Below, piece after piece: positions 54,884 to 64,000 of a stretch of 64,000 nucleotides of DNA (position 1 is its first letter; each line of letters begins with the position of its first letter). Origin of the DNA: Pseudo-nitzschia pungens. Its lineage: Eukaryota > Bacillariophyta > Bacillariophyceae > Bacillariales > Bacillariaceae. Under the pieces are notes generated by a model. That model was given only the letters and a program-made list of their open reading frames with translations. It was not told where the DNA came from and ran no database searches. The position numbers and the translations under genes were made by a program. The DNA is taken from NCBI GenBank assembly GCA_037355855.1, contig CM074766.1, forward strand, positions 3,959,695-4,023,694, read 5' to 3'.

Positions 54884-56604
54884 GAACTGTTAGCTGCATT
54901 ATTTGGGATACCTTTGGTCCCTGACAAGCAGCTCGGACGCAGAAGAGTTTTTTCTGATTACGATTTTCGGAAGCAGTCAACATCGAATACGAATTATTTG
55001 AACGTAGCAGATTTTGGATTGTTCGAACGCAGTTGATTTCGATTACGGATTTCGGTTGCAGCAGATTCTGATTTCGATTCCAGAAGCAACCTTGTTTTCG
55101 ATTTGCAATATGTTTCCGGACGCAATATTTTCGGACGCAACCTTTATCCGAATGCAACGTCTTTCCGAACGCTTCGATTTTGACTTCGATTCGATCTTAT
55201 CTTATGTTATATGTTACATGTTTGGGAGTCTCCGGGTACATCTATAAACTTGAAAGACAATAGGCTGATTGATCTCCTTGTATGTGTTAAGGAATCGAAC
55301 CAAGGGCAAAAGGTCCTACGGTTCAACCCCCTTTTTTTTGTACTACAAGTCAGCCGGGCCTCTGATAGAAGAAACTGCAATATTTGATGCAGTTTGATCT
55401 CTGACAAGTGATATGGACACATCCCTGAATTCTGTTATGATCCATCCAAGTGTCCTGGTACAACAAGCAAGAGTATTGGTGTTCCCCTGGGAGTATCTGT
55501 TTCCGGGGACCGGTATAGTTGCTCAGTGCAGGACTACTGGCATGAATCACGGGGACTATGAAGATATTCAAGGTGGGTGCTATGATCTGTGCTAAGGCTC
55601 CTGTGTAGGAGAGTGTACTGGGGCTACAGGCAGCAGCCTCCAGTAGCTGACTAACAGGTGCTGAGCTGAGTGCTGAGCTGTGTGCTAATTGGTAGCATAC
55701 AGCCTTAGCAACAGGCTTAGCAACAGGCTTAGCAACAGGCTTAGCAACAGGCTTAGCAACAGACCTATCCTGCTTAGTATGGATGCTAGCAGAATTTACT
55801 AGGGTCGCCACGTACGATTTGTACCAATCGTACGTACCCCGAGTATAGCACTGTTATGGTGTAGCTAACAAATGCTACAGGGTTAGGGTTGCTAAGGCTA
55901 CGAGATACTGAAAGATGCTAACCTACCATGATACCATGCTAAGATACTATGCTACCGCCGGGGTCGGGTCATTGGTGTATAATATGTACGATGACCGGAT
56001 ACCCGGCCCAAACAGTTACCCAACGCGCTAGCGCAAGTGAGCTAGCGCACGATTTGGTCTAATTAAGCGATACTCCGATACTCTACCCATAGAATACAGT
56101 ACCAGAGCTACAGAGCGCTGTTATTATACGAGTTAGCGAATAACCCTGTCACGATACGATACAGACGAGCTGAGCTACGCTCAGCTCCCTCTTTCTTATT
56201 CACTCTTTATATTCCACTCTAAATTAAAAGCCTATCATGCCCTCCCCTTACGACCGATTCCGATGTACCTCTAGGGAAGTGCCTTGTATTGCCTAAGTGT
56301 ATGCAATAGACCTTGAACAGTCCACTGTAGACTCACTATTTGCCAGGGATATACGTGTTATTATTGTTAAGGCTTTTCCCTATTTACAGACCAGTACGAG
56401 ACGATTTATCTACGAGTCGAGTAAGTTCCCCAAAGACCGCTGACGAGCGGATATCAACGCAATAGCCTCATCAACGAATTCATGACTAAATAAGTTAAGT
56501 ACCAACTAAAACATTTTAGAGAGTTCAATTGAAAATCAGAACAATAATGTGTACCTCAGTTATCCTGTTTATTTCCTATTCCGCCACACATTAAGGAGGG
56601 AACA
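54884..56604 (+). other. 3' part of the outer copia-like element and repeat debris
   Basis: No gene is supported. It includes a 12-bp tandem repeat, GGCTTAGCAACA (55700-55762, five units). A segment at 56120-56345 is similar to 57655-57780 plus 58185-58252 (shared TACCTCTAGGGAAGT, TGTAGAC and TTTGCCAG), so another repeat family lies here. A purine tract AAGGAGGG precedes the LTR at 56605. Confidence 0.5.
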
Positions 56605-57067
56605 ACACAGTAACAGGGTTGTTAAGTATAAGAAACAGAAACTGCGCATAAAACCACGCAATCGCGAGCTACTGCACGTGGAGTGGTACGGAGCACTATA
56701 TCTGCTCCGGCCACGAGCATGGAGTCTTACACGTGGAGTTGTACCGAGCACTGCTCCAACCACGCGCATGGAGTCGAGCACATAAATATACTATGTATGC
56801 CCGCAACCATGCCAAGACCATGCAAAGTATACATCGCTGAATAAACAGAGCAAACACATACAAATACATAAGAGTGAATACATAGGAGCGAAGCGAGTCA
56901 TGCGAGCACGAGATCGTTGATCAAGTGTTAAGCGATCGTCGCTAACCAATCCAATCGCTAACACACAGTCCACACAGAGCAATCGAGTGTTAACACAGAA
57001 AACACAGAAAACACATGATTTGCTAGATAGAACACTAAGCTCATAATTTCCAGTTAAACAACTTGTT
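56605..57067 (+). repeat. LTR copy 2 of the outer copia-like element
   Basis: Same orientation as 36957-37432 and about 97% alike. It is followed by ATGTGATTTGATGG, a continuation of the satellite sequence that ends at 36956. Confidence 0.7.
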
Positions 57068-58252
57068 ATGTGATTTGATGGTATATTCAGCTTGTACTAA
57101 GGGTAGTACAGTTATACACTGCTGCTACATACTACTGCAGTGTGTAGGTAGTAGTACATAGAGGTAGTCCAAAATTATGGCGCAGCGGGGCTGGCTCTCT
57201 GTGGTTTAGGTGGTGCGCGATATCACCATCAGGTTTCTAATCTAACTGACTGAGCCCACAAGTGGTAGTTAGAATAGATCTGGTTGATCCCCTGTATGAT
57301 CGGCCGTAGTGGTGAATCCGAGACTATGGACAGAACAGACCGGCACCTCAACCGGTTTGCTTGCTTCTGCTGTATATCCCCAAGATTGCCTTAGGACCTA
57401 TCAGCTTAAACCCAGTTTCAGCTCCATTTTAACAAACATATCAACATATTAATAACTGAACAAACACATGGGATCGCGCAAACTTGATCTGCAATAGTGG
57501 TTCACTCGTCATAAGAGAAGAACCCAGTTGCAGATCCAATTGCTAATACAGACCTCTTGAGAGTTATCATGACAAAGAGAGAAAACACATGATTTGATAG
57601 GTATAATACTAATAAGATCTCACAATTCCAGTTAAACAACTTGTTAGAGACAACGAGTCTCTATTTATTCAACGCTGCTCAGCTGAGTTCAAGAGCTCAG
57701 CTCACTCTTTCTTTTCTTCTGTAAAATAAAACACCATCATGCCCTTCAAAGATGACTGATCTCATGTACCTCTAGGGAAGTAGATACTAACAAGTTGTAT
57801 AACTGGAAATTATGAGCTCTTATCGTTCTATCGATCTAAACATGTGTTCTCTCTCTTTTACATGGTCGCTCGTGATAAGTGTGTGTGTTGCTCCATTCTT
57901 TATCTTCTTCAGTTAATACTTCAACCGTGTTCTTTGGTTGTGTTCTTTGGATACTTCAATATCTTGCGCACCTCTGGGCGTGCTGTACGGTACTGTTGTA
58001 CGGCTTCTTTCTATGCACGGTACTGTTGTGCTGCGCGGTACTGTTGCACTGTGCGTTACTGTTGCACTGTCGCGCGGTACTGTTGCGCTCACTTTCTGTT
58101 TTCTATGCGCGATACTGTTGCGCCTGCGTGGTACTGTTGCGCGGTTTCTGTTTCTTATTACTTAACAACCTTGTTCTGTGTTGTTAGATACACAGCATCC
58201 AACTGTATGCAATAGAAAATGAACAGCATGCTCTGTAGACTTACTGTTTGCC
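57068..58252. repeat. Satellite-adjacent repeat, LTR remnants and a solo LTR
   Basis: 57068-57230 repeats the DNA at 19800-19990. 57245-57434 is a diverged LTR of the element D family ending CATTTTAACA. About 57450-57648 is a fragment of the outer element's LTR family in this orientation. 57788-58185 is a solo LTR (TAACAAGTTG...GTTGTTA) in the opposite orientation, with GATAC on both sides. No host gene is seen. Confidence 0.6.
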
Positions 58253-60246
58253 AGCACTTCGTGCACCACTGTTGTTGCTGTTGTTCACTGTGGTTTTCCT
58301 CCCTCGTATAGCCGACGGGCAAAAATCAACGCACGTTGGGTGAAAATTGGTTGAATTTTGGGCGCGCACTGAACCAGTCTCAATTGTTATCAGACGCGTA
58401 GTAGCGATCTTGGGTTTTGTGGAATGTAACCTCACTTCAAATCGAATCGGATCGGATCGGATCCGAAAACGATCCAACGAAGAATTTCCCGAACAACAAA
58501 TGACACGCTCTTCTACTGCTCCTTCGCTGTCGCGTTCTGTTCGCTGAAGGATGCAACGATATATTCCTCCCTTCCTCCTGTTTGAAGGGCTCTGTAGGGT
58601 CGTGTAAATTTTATACTAGGTGTGAGATTTTATTGTTTTGAATAATTTGCATACTTCAATTGTGAGCAGGCAGAAGCGAATCCACTCTTAATCTTAACAA
58701 AATTTCTCTTTTACATGCATTCTCGTGTTATTTCTCGACTGGGAGAATATTTACTGATTCACTTGGTTCTCCATATTGCTGATTCACTTAATTCTCTGGA
58801 TTGCTGATCCATCTACTTCATTCTCCTTGTATGTGACTCACCGGTTCTTCTTTAATTGATTCGTATTGATCAAGTCACTGTTTCAAGCGCGACTGAAAAT
58901 CATGTCCAAACACCTGCCTTCCCGAGCCAGCCACCGACAGTGCGAAGCTTGGCAAGGGAAGCAAAGGGAGACACAAGCCCGCATCGACCGATTCGCAAAG
59001 GACGAATGGCTGAAGGCAGTCAACCTTATACGGAGAACGAAGAAACGAGCGAACCGATTAAGTGATTAGATTCGGTGGGAAACGAATGTTTGGACGTGAC
59101 ATACAATATGCACGTATGATATGCTTCGTAAGACTATTGAATGAAATAAGACCATTGAATATGGACTGGAACTGGGAATGAGAGTGACCGGGACTAGAGA
59201 CATGAGGGAATAAGAATGACCGGAACCAGTGACATTACCACTTACTGAAAGAGGAATACCAAGGTTACTAAAAATAGGACTCTAAGTACCGAGTCTACAG
59301 TGCAAGAAGTATAAATATACAGCCTCCTGTAGACACGTGTACAGAGGATATTTGTGTGAATAAGAATAAGAACAGGAAATAGGGAGCCCAATCGCATGAC
59401 ATCTAATCGCCATCTGTGTCTGCGAAAAACGGCTGATGCCGCGTTACCAGTCTGGCAACGCAAAGCAAATCAACGCAACGTAAAAGCGACGCGAGGCAGC
59501 GCAATACACAAGTCGTTCCGAGGAGTTTTCGTTTCGATCTCCCCCTGAGCAAGCAATGCATCGCAACGGAGCAGAGACCACATCGTTGCCGCTTTTGCCG
59601 CTGCCGATGTTGTCCCCCTCGCCAGAACAATAAACACAGAGCAGAAAGGATTCCCTTACTCGTTCATGATGTTGCGGTAGGTCTGTACAAAAACATCTTG
59701 TATGGTATTCGTTGACTGTATTGGTTCGTGTGGATTACCTATTGCAATGAAATGGAATGGAATCGCAACTGAGGGGCACAAGTTTGTTTGCCATCAATCC
59801 ATTTACTGACAATCGAATCGAATCGAATCGAATCAAAATGGTATGAATCAAATACCCACGTTGACTTTTTGCTTACATTGGAAACGCCAAAAACTATACC
59901 GGTACACAAAACATTTTGAGCTAGAAGAAGAGGAGCAAATACAAGCACCAACAACTCCACGTGTATATTATTTGCTATTTTCATCTTTCAAATGAATGAA
60001 TTCACGAAGACATTGGTACAAATGTTTTATGTCAACAGATACTTTAGATGCTTACTCTGAGCTATGCTTAACTTGATTGTGAAGTTCATTCAAAGCCTTC
60101 GGAGCGATATGAACTCGATCTAATTCATGGAATTTGTAAGAATGAAAACTTTTTCGTCAAATAGAAATATATCAAGATGGAGGTATAACCCCAAAACAGC
60201 TGACTTTTCAACCCTCTCAACCTAATTGACCAGGACAATCTTCTAA
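58253..60246. other. Intergenic, no supported gene
   Basis: Short frames exist, such as 55 codons from ATG 58902, without recognisable features. ATCGAATCGA repeats occur near 59815-59835. Confidence 0.45.
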
Positions 60247-62922
60247 CTATTTGAGAAGGCAAGAATCACACTTTTTAGGGCAGAAGTCTGCAACAGTGCT
60301 TCCTTCGAACGCTTTGCTGGTAGCTTTTTGGGTGCACAGGTCTGTTGACTCCAATTGTTGACATTTGGTAGAACTGCCACCAGTCGTGAAAGACTTCTTG
60401 GAGTCTTTGCACAAGCAGCTAAGATCACACGATGATGGACAGAATGTCTTGACCTTGATCTTTGATTCCTTGTCCTTCAAGTTACAGTTTTTGTCTGGCT
60501 TTTTAGAAGCCCACTTACAGTTCCTTTTGGCATTTCCATTCAGCGCAAAGTCTTCGTCATCTCTATTACAAAACTTGACAGGATCCAATGTGGGTGACAA
60601 AGTTGACTGGCATTCTTTGTTGCAAAAAAGTGGACAAAAAAAGCTGATCTTTTTCCCACTGGGTTTGTCCCTCTTGTTGCAACGTTTTAGGTTCTTGGAA
60701 ACCCACTTGCAATTCTTTTTCTTCTTGTTATTCCAAAGAAATTCGTCATCATTTTGACATGCATCTTTAATACCATCACACTCATCGCTGCACCAAATCC
60801 CTTCAGTGGGACCTTTATTATCTGGACAAGCAGACTCCACAAAAATGCTCTCAATATCGGGATTTGTTTCTGATGTCTTAGTGCTCCAAGAATCCAAACA
60901 TTGATTGAATGAAATGGCTTGGAAAAACATATATTTCATATCTACCACCCTGGACACGTCCCAATCGTCAAGAGGCTGGTTGAAATCAGTAGTATTGCGA
61001 AACATGTCCTCCATATACATTACATTACCCACATCCCATGAAGCCAAGGGCTGGTTAAAAGGTGTGCTTCGGAACATATTTTCCATATCTGTTACTTTTG
61101 ACACAATCCATGAGTTCAAAGGCTGGTCAAAGGGAGTACCATAGAACATGTAGTCCATCTCTGTCACCTTGGCTGTATTCCAAGATCCTAATGGCTGGTT
61201 GAAACTGAGAGCAAGATAGAACATACTATCCATGTTTGCCACCTTGGAAACATCCCAGGTGTCAAGAGGCTGGTTAAATTTGTAAGCACCATCAAACATC
61301 AATGGCATATTGTCCGCACTTTTTGTATTCCAGGATCCCAAAGGCTGATTGAAGACGTAAGCACCAGAGAACATTTTGTCCATGTTGGTCACTAGTGACA
61401 CATCCCAGTCGTCAAGAGGCTGGTCAAAACTCGCAGCATTTTGAAACATCTCTTGCATATTGAGCACCTTTGCTGTATTCCATGACCCCAACGCTTGATT
61501 GAAAGAGATAGCACTGCGAAACATCTTTTGCATGTACTCTACATTACCCACATCCCAGTCATCCAAAGGTTGGTTAAAACCAGAATAAGCAAACATACCA
61601 TCCATCTCAGTCACTTGTGACACATCCCACGAGGACAAAGGCTGGTCAAAGGAAGTACCATAGAACATGTAGTCCATCTCTGTCACCTTGGCTGTATTCC
61701 AAGACCCCAAAGGCTGGTTGAAATAACTGTACATGAACATAACCTCCATATCTGTCACCTGTGACACATCCCAGTCATCAAGAGGCTGGTCAAAACTCAC
61801 AGCTTCGGCAAACATGTAACCCATCTTGATCACATTGGACACATTCCAGTCACCAAGAGGCTGGTTGAAAATAGTAGCATTGCGAAACATGTCTTCCATA
61901 TTATACACCTTTGCTGTATTCCATGACCCCAACGCTTGATTGAAAGAGATAGCACTGCGAAACATCTTTTGCATGTACTCTACATTACCCACATCCCAGT
62001 CATCCAAAGGTTGGTTAAAACCAGAATAAGCAAACATACCATCCATCTCAGTCACTTGTGACACATCCCACGAGGACAAAGGCTGGTCAAAGGAAGTACC
62101 ATAGAACATGTAGTCCATTTCTGTCACCTTGGCTGTATTCCAAGACCCCAAAGGCTGGTTGAAGGATGCGGCAGAGTAGAACATGGATTCCATCTCCACT
62201 ACATTTGATGTACTCCAAGACTGCAATGGCTGATTGAAACTGGTAGCTAAGAAGAACATATCAACCATGTATATCACTTTTGAAACATCCCAGCATTCCA
62301 ATGGAGAATTAAAATCACTCAGGTCACTAAATGCACCTGTCATATCAGTAACCTCATTCACATTCCAACAGGTTATTGGGACATCTGGGTAGGGGCACTC
62401 CACATCACTGTTAGAATCAGCACAGCCTGAGATGAGTTCAAGAAGACTTGCATCAGTAACCGTTGGAATTCCTTCAAAGCCTGAACAGTACACCTCACAA
62501 TCAAGGTAGCCGAGATCACGATGATCAGTCCACTCCTCCGGATCACTCAAAGCACTAGGTGCCATGCCCATGCCTGACTCAGAAGGTTTAGCAGGATTCA
62601 TCAAAACAGCACCCACATCAATAGACAAGGTGGTAGAAGCATCTTTCTCGTGTTTTCCTTCATCCTGCATCTGACCAGCCCATGCACCAGAAACAAGTTC
62701 ATTTGACTCCACGTAGGAATCATGGCTAGCAGATGAATCATAACCAACAGTTGGGAGCAAGTCGCCAGAATCTCCGGTGGAATATGATTTTGCGTTGGTA
62801 TTCAAACCTGAAACACGCAAGGCTCCTTTCGAATGATCACCAGAAATCTTGGTATTGCTAGCAAAGGCAACATCGGTGGCAAGCAACGCAAGGGAAGCAA
62901 GGGCAGAATCTTGGAAACGCAT
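60247..62922 (-). CDS. Secreted BspA/DUF285 repeat protein with Cys-rich C-terminus
   Basis: Single exon, 891 aa. The N-terminus (MRFQDSALASLALLATDVAF) is a signal peptide. After about 170 residues with an acidic DLGYLDCEVYCSGF segment come 20 tandem units of about 24-27 aa with consensus FNQPLxSWDVSxVxxMxxMF. This is the DUF285/BspA-like leucine-rich repeat known from bacterial surface proteins and expanded in several protists. The last ~200 residues hold three Cys modules (e.g. NCKWASKKPDKNC...FCPSSC) of a type common in secreted diatom proteins. It is likely extracellular and adhesive or ligand binding. No membrane span or anchor is evident at the end (CDSCLLK). A ~250-bp block is repeated 441 bp away almost without change (see findings). 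Confidence 0.9.
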   Translation of the reverse strand: MRFQDSALASLALLATDVAFASNTKISGDHSKGALRVSGLNTNAKSYSTGDSGDLLPTVGYDSSASHDSYVESNELVSGAWAGQMQDEGKHEKDASTTLSIDVGAVLMNPAKPSESGMGMAPSALSDPEEWTDHRDLGYLDCEVYCSGFEGIPTVTDASLLELISGCADSNSDVECPYPDVPITCWNVNEVTDMTGAFSDLSDFNSPLECWDVSKVIYMVDMFFLATSFNQPLQSWSTSNVVEMESMFYSAASFNQPLGSWNTAKVTEMDYMFYGTSFDQPLSSWDVSQVTEMDGMFAYSGFNQPLDDWDVGNVEYMQKMFRSAISFNQALGSWNTAKVYNMEDMFRNATIFNQPLGDWNVSNVIKMGYMFAEAVSFDQPLDDWDVSQVTDMEVMFMYSYFNQPLGSWNTAKVTEMDYMFYGTSFDQPLSSWDVSQVTEMDGMFAYSGFNQPLDDWDVGNVEYMQKMFRSAISFNQALGSWNTAKVLNMQEMFQNAASFDQPLDDWDVSLVTNMDKMFSGAYVFNQPLGSWNTKSADNMPLMFDGAYKFNQPLDTWDVSKVANMDSMFYLALSFNQPLGSWNTAKVTEMDYMFYGTPFDQPLNSWIVSKVTDMENMFRSTPFNQPLASWDVGNVMYMEDMFRNTTDFNQPLDDWDVSRVVDMKYMFFQAISFNQCLDSWSTKTSETNPDIESIFVESACPDNKGPTEGIWCSDECDGIKDACQNDDEFLWNNKKKKNCKWVSKNLKRCNKRDKPSGKKISFFCPLFCNKECQSTLSPTLDPVKFCNRDDEDFALNGNAKRNCKWASKKPDKNCNLKDKESKIKVKTFCPSSCDLSCLCKDSKKSFTTGGSSTKCQQLESTDLCTQKATSKAFEGSTVADFCPKKCDSCLLK

Positions 62923-63840
62923 GATGGAAGCTCAGTTGGGTTAAATCTTTTGTTGTTCATTGCAAGAGATTGGATAAATGACAAGAATCAAAGAATGGAT
63001 GTGAGTCGACAGTAAACAGGATGCAGGTTGTTGGGTTGATTCCTTCCCATTGTATATTTTTTTCCCGCGAAAACAAATCAAGTTGTCTCGGAAAAAAAGG
63101 AAAAAAAAAATCGACCAACACGCGCGATTTGGGGAATCGGAGAAATTCGCGCGGTTAACCGCTCCGATCTGGATCTGTCGTCGTAGTTTTGGGACATACG
63201 ACAGGATCACAATTCCAATCAGATTTTTTTTTCAATTCGAACCACGATTGATTAGCTGATAGCTATCGTTTCCAGAACCGCGCGTCTCGCTCGTTCTTCT
63301 CCGTTGTTCTTCTTGTCACACGGTAAGATCCTACCGTCGTAGCGTAAATCAATATGTATGATGTACAATTCCTACCGGTACTTCTCTAACTTCACGTCCA
63401 ACTTGTAACGAAGGTGGGTCGAATGAATCAATATTCAACGAGGGTGTGGGTTATGGGTTACAATACTTGTAGTGAGGATTGATTGATGTCATCCGAAGAT
63501 TGCCGTCTTCTTCTCCTCGTCACCTGGTGGGCCGGAAACCTTGTCTCCAAAATCCAACACAACTGCAGACGAAACAACCCGTTGCCGTTGCCGATCGATT
63601 AGAGAACAAATGATGTCATTTATGGGGGGTTGGAGGATGGAATGTCCGTGGCGCATTACTCCGTGTCAACGGCGTTTTTTTTTTTCGATATCCTACTTTT
63701 GCACAGCAAGTTACATCGTTAGTTTCTTGCTCCACTCCGTCACGCTGTTGTTTGGAGTTCGATGAAGGCAGTTCCTGTCGGAAGTTGGATCTATGGATGG
63801 GACCGCGATGGAGACAGTATTTCGTCATCCTACTCAGTGC
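62923..63840. other. Intergenic, no supported gene
   Basis: This is the 5' flank of the BspA-like gene. It contains poly-A/T runs near 63060 and 63100 and a GAAAATTCG-type AT-rich tract. No element boundary was found. Confidence 0.45.
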
Positions 63841-64000
63841 TGAATTCTTTCGACGACAGAGAAGTTTAGTGGCGATCGTGCTGGTGAACATGAACATGAA
63901 CATGAAGGTGGCGGGGGTAGCGATCATGGAGATGGCAATGGCGACAGCATTTCGTCATCCTACTCGGTGCTGAATTCTTTTGACGACAGAGAAGTTCAGT
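63790..64000 (+). repeat. Tandem ~140-bp repeat at the window edge, possibly coding
   Basis: GACAG(T/C)ATTTCGTCATCCTAC and GCTGAATTCTTT(C/T)GACGACAG occur at 63811 and 63938. The second unit is open as GGGGSDHGDGNGDSISSSYS followed by VLNSFDDREVQ, preceded by a His-Glu repeat (EHEHEHE). The first unit ends in TAG in the same phase. It could be the start or middle of a gene that continues beyond 64000. Confidence 0.4.

Larger units (their letters stand above)
36957..57067 (+). mobile_element. Copia-like LTR element containing nested insertions
   Basis: Direct repeats of about 470 bp at 36957-37432 and 56605-57067 start AACAAC and end CTTGTT. The first is followed at once by GATTAACAGTCG, the same sequence that follows the LTR of the element at 50318, and is likely a primer-binding site. 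The second is preceded by a purine tract, AAGGAGGG. Flanks (ACGTGAT left, ATGTGAT right) join into a continuous satellite sequence, as found near 19800. Between them are plus-strand copia pol fragments and three further insertions. LTR ends are not the usual TG...CA, so boundaries are tentative. Confidence 0.6.

Noticed and set aside
55283..55360. tRNA-like sequence on the minus strand (GGTTCGATTCC)
   Set aside because: The B-box-like word is present, but the flanks include an A/G run and do not form a cloverleaf. It lies in retroelement debris.
55870..55885. Telomere-type GGGTTAGGGTT
   Set aside because: It occurs only once, without a tandem array, inside a repeat-rich element.
58866..59069. 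Small gene of 55-67 codons
   Set aside because: It is charged and helical but short, with no homology signal, splice context or neighbour support.

Overview
This is nuclear DNA of a eukaryote, most likely a pennate diatom or a close stramenopile relative. Genes are single-exon or have short GT-AG introns (58-165 bp). The proteins recognised are of kinds common in diatom genomes: a FecB/BtuF-like siderophore-binding protein with a C-terminal anchor, a DUF4116 repeat protein, a BspA/DUF285 repeat protein, and Ty1/copia, Ty3/gypsy and IS630/Tc1-like elements. The species is not identified and the lineage is an inference.

Layout. 1-8.5 kb: an Asn- and microsatellite-rich secreted or type I membrane protein (1245-4040), a fold-back MITE (5330-5554), and a two-exon FecB/BtuF-like iron-siderophore-binding gene (6263-7843). 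8.5-9.5 kb: a decayed DUF4116 fragment and two MITEs. 9.67-26.56 kb: one Ty3/gypsy element on the minus strand with 5-bp TSD TAGTA. Its integrase is split by an 11.2-kb TIR element (10358-21541, TSD TC). That element is an inverted near-duplicate of a transposon of unrecognised family, and its second copy has swollen with a 3.1-kb G-rich minisatellite and a 181-bp satellite. 27.9-29.2 kb: a three-exon multi-pass membrane protein on the minus strand. 31.3-32.95 kb: a minisatellite block with inverted ends. 33.1-35.4 kb: a 758-aa protein with 26 DUF4116-type 25-aa repeats.

36.1-58.2 kb is a deep nest of mobile DNA. A copia-like LTR element (LTRs 36957-37432 and 56605-57067) seems to have entered a 181-bp satellite-related locus. 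Inside it sit a Tc1/IS630-like TIR transposon (37465-45279, TSD TA) with a DDE transposase and a convergent cargo gene, and a gag-only LTR element (47426-54732, TSD CAGCG). The cargo gene is cut by another gag-only element (41353-44551, TSD CTGCA). The LTR of 47426-54732 is cut by a third gag-only element (50318-54587, TSD TTATT). LTR pairs of the gag-only elements are nearly identical, so these insertions are recent.

60.2-62.9 kb: an 891-aa secreted BspA/DUF285 protein with three Cys-rich C-terminal modules. The last kilobase is mostly non-coding and ends in a partial repeat-containing reading frame.

Only about five loci look like host genes: 1245-4040, 6263-7843, 27939-29229, 33104-35380 and 60247-62922. 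The rest is mobile elements, their debris, satellites, and intergenic DNA rich in ACCGGT and ACTAGT palindromes. The strongest candidates for undescribed biology are the CGTCCG-ended TIR element, the two-gene Tc1-like element, and the group of gag-only retrotransposons. All boundaries were read by eye; no database search was run.
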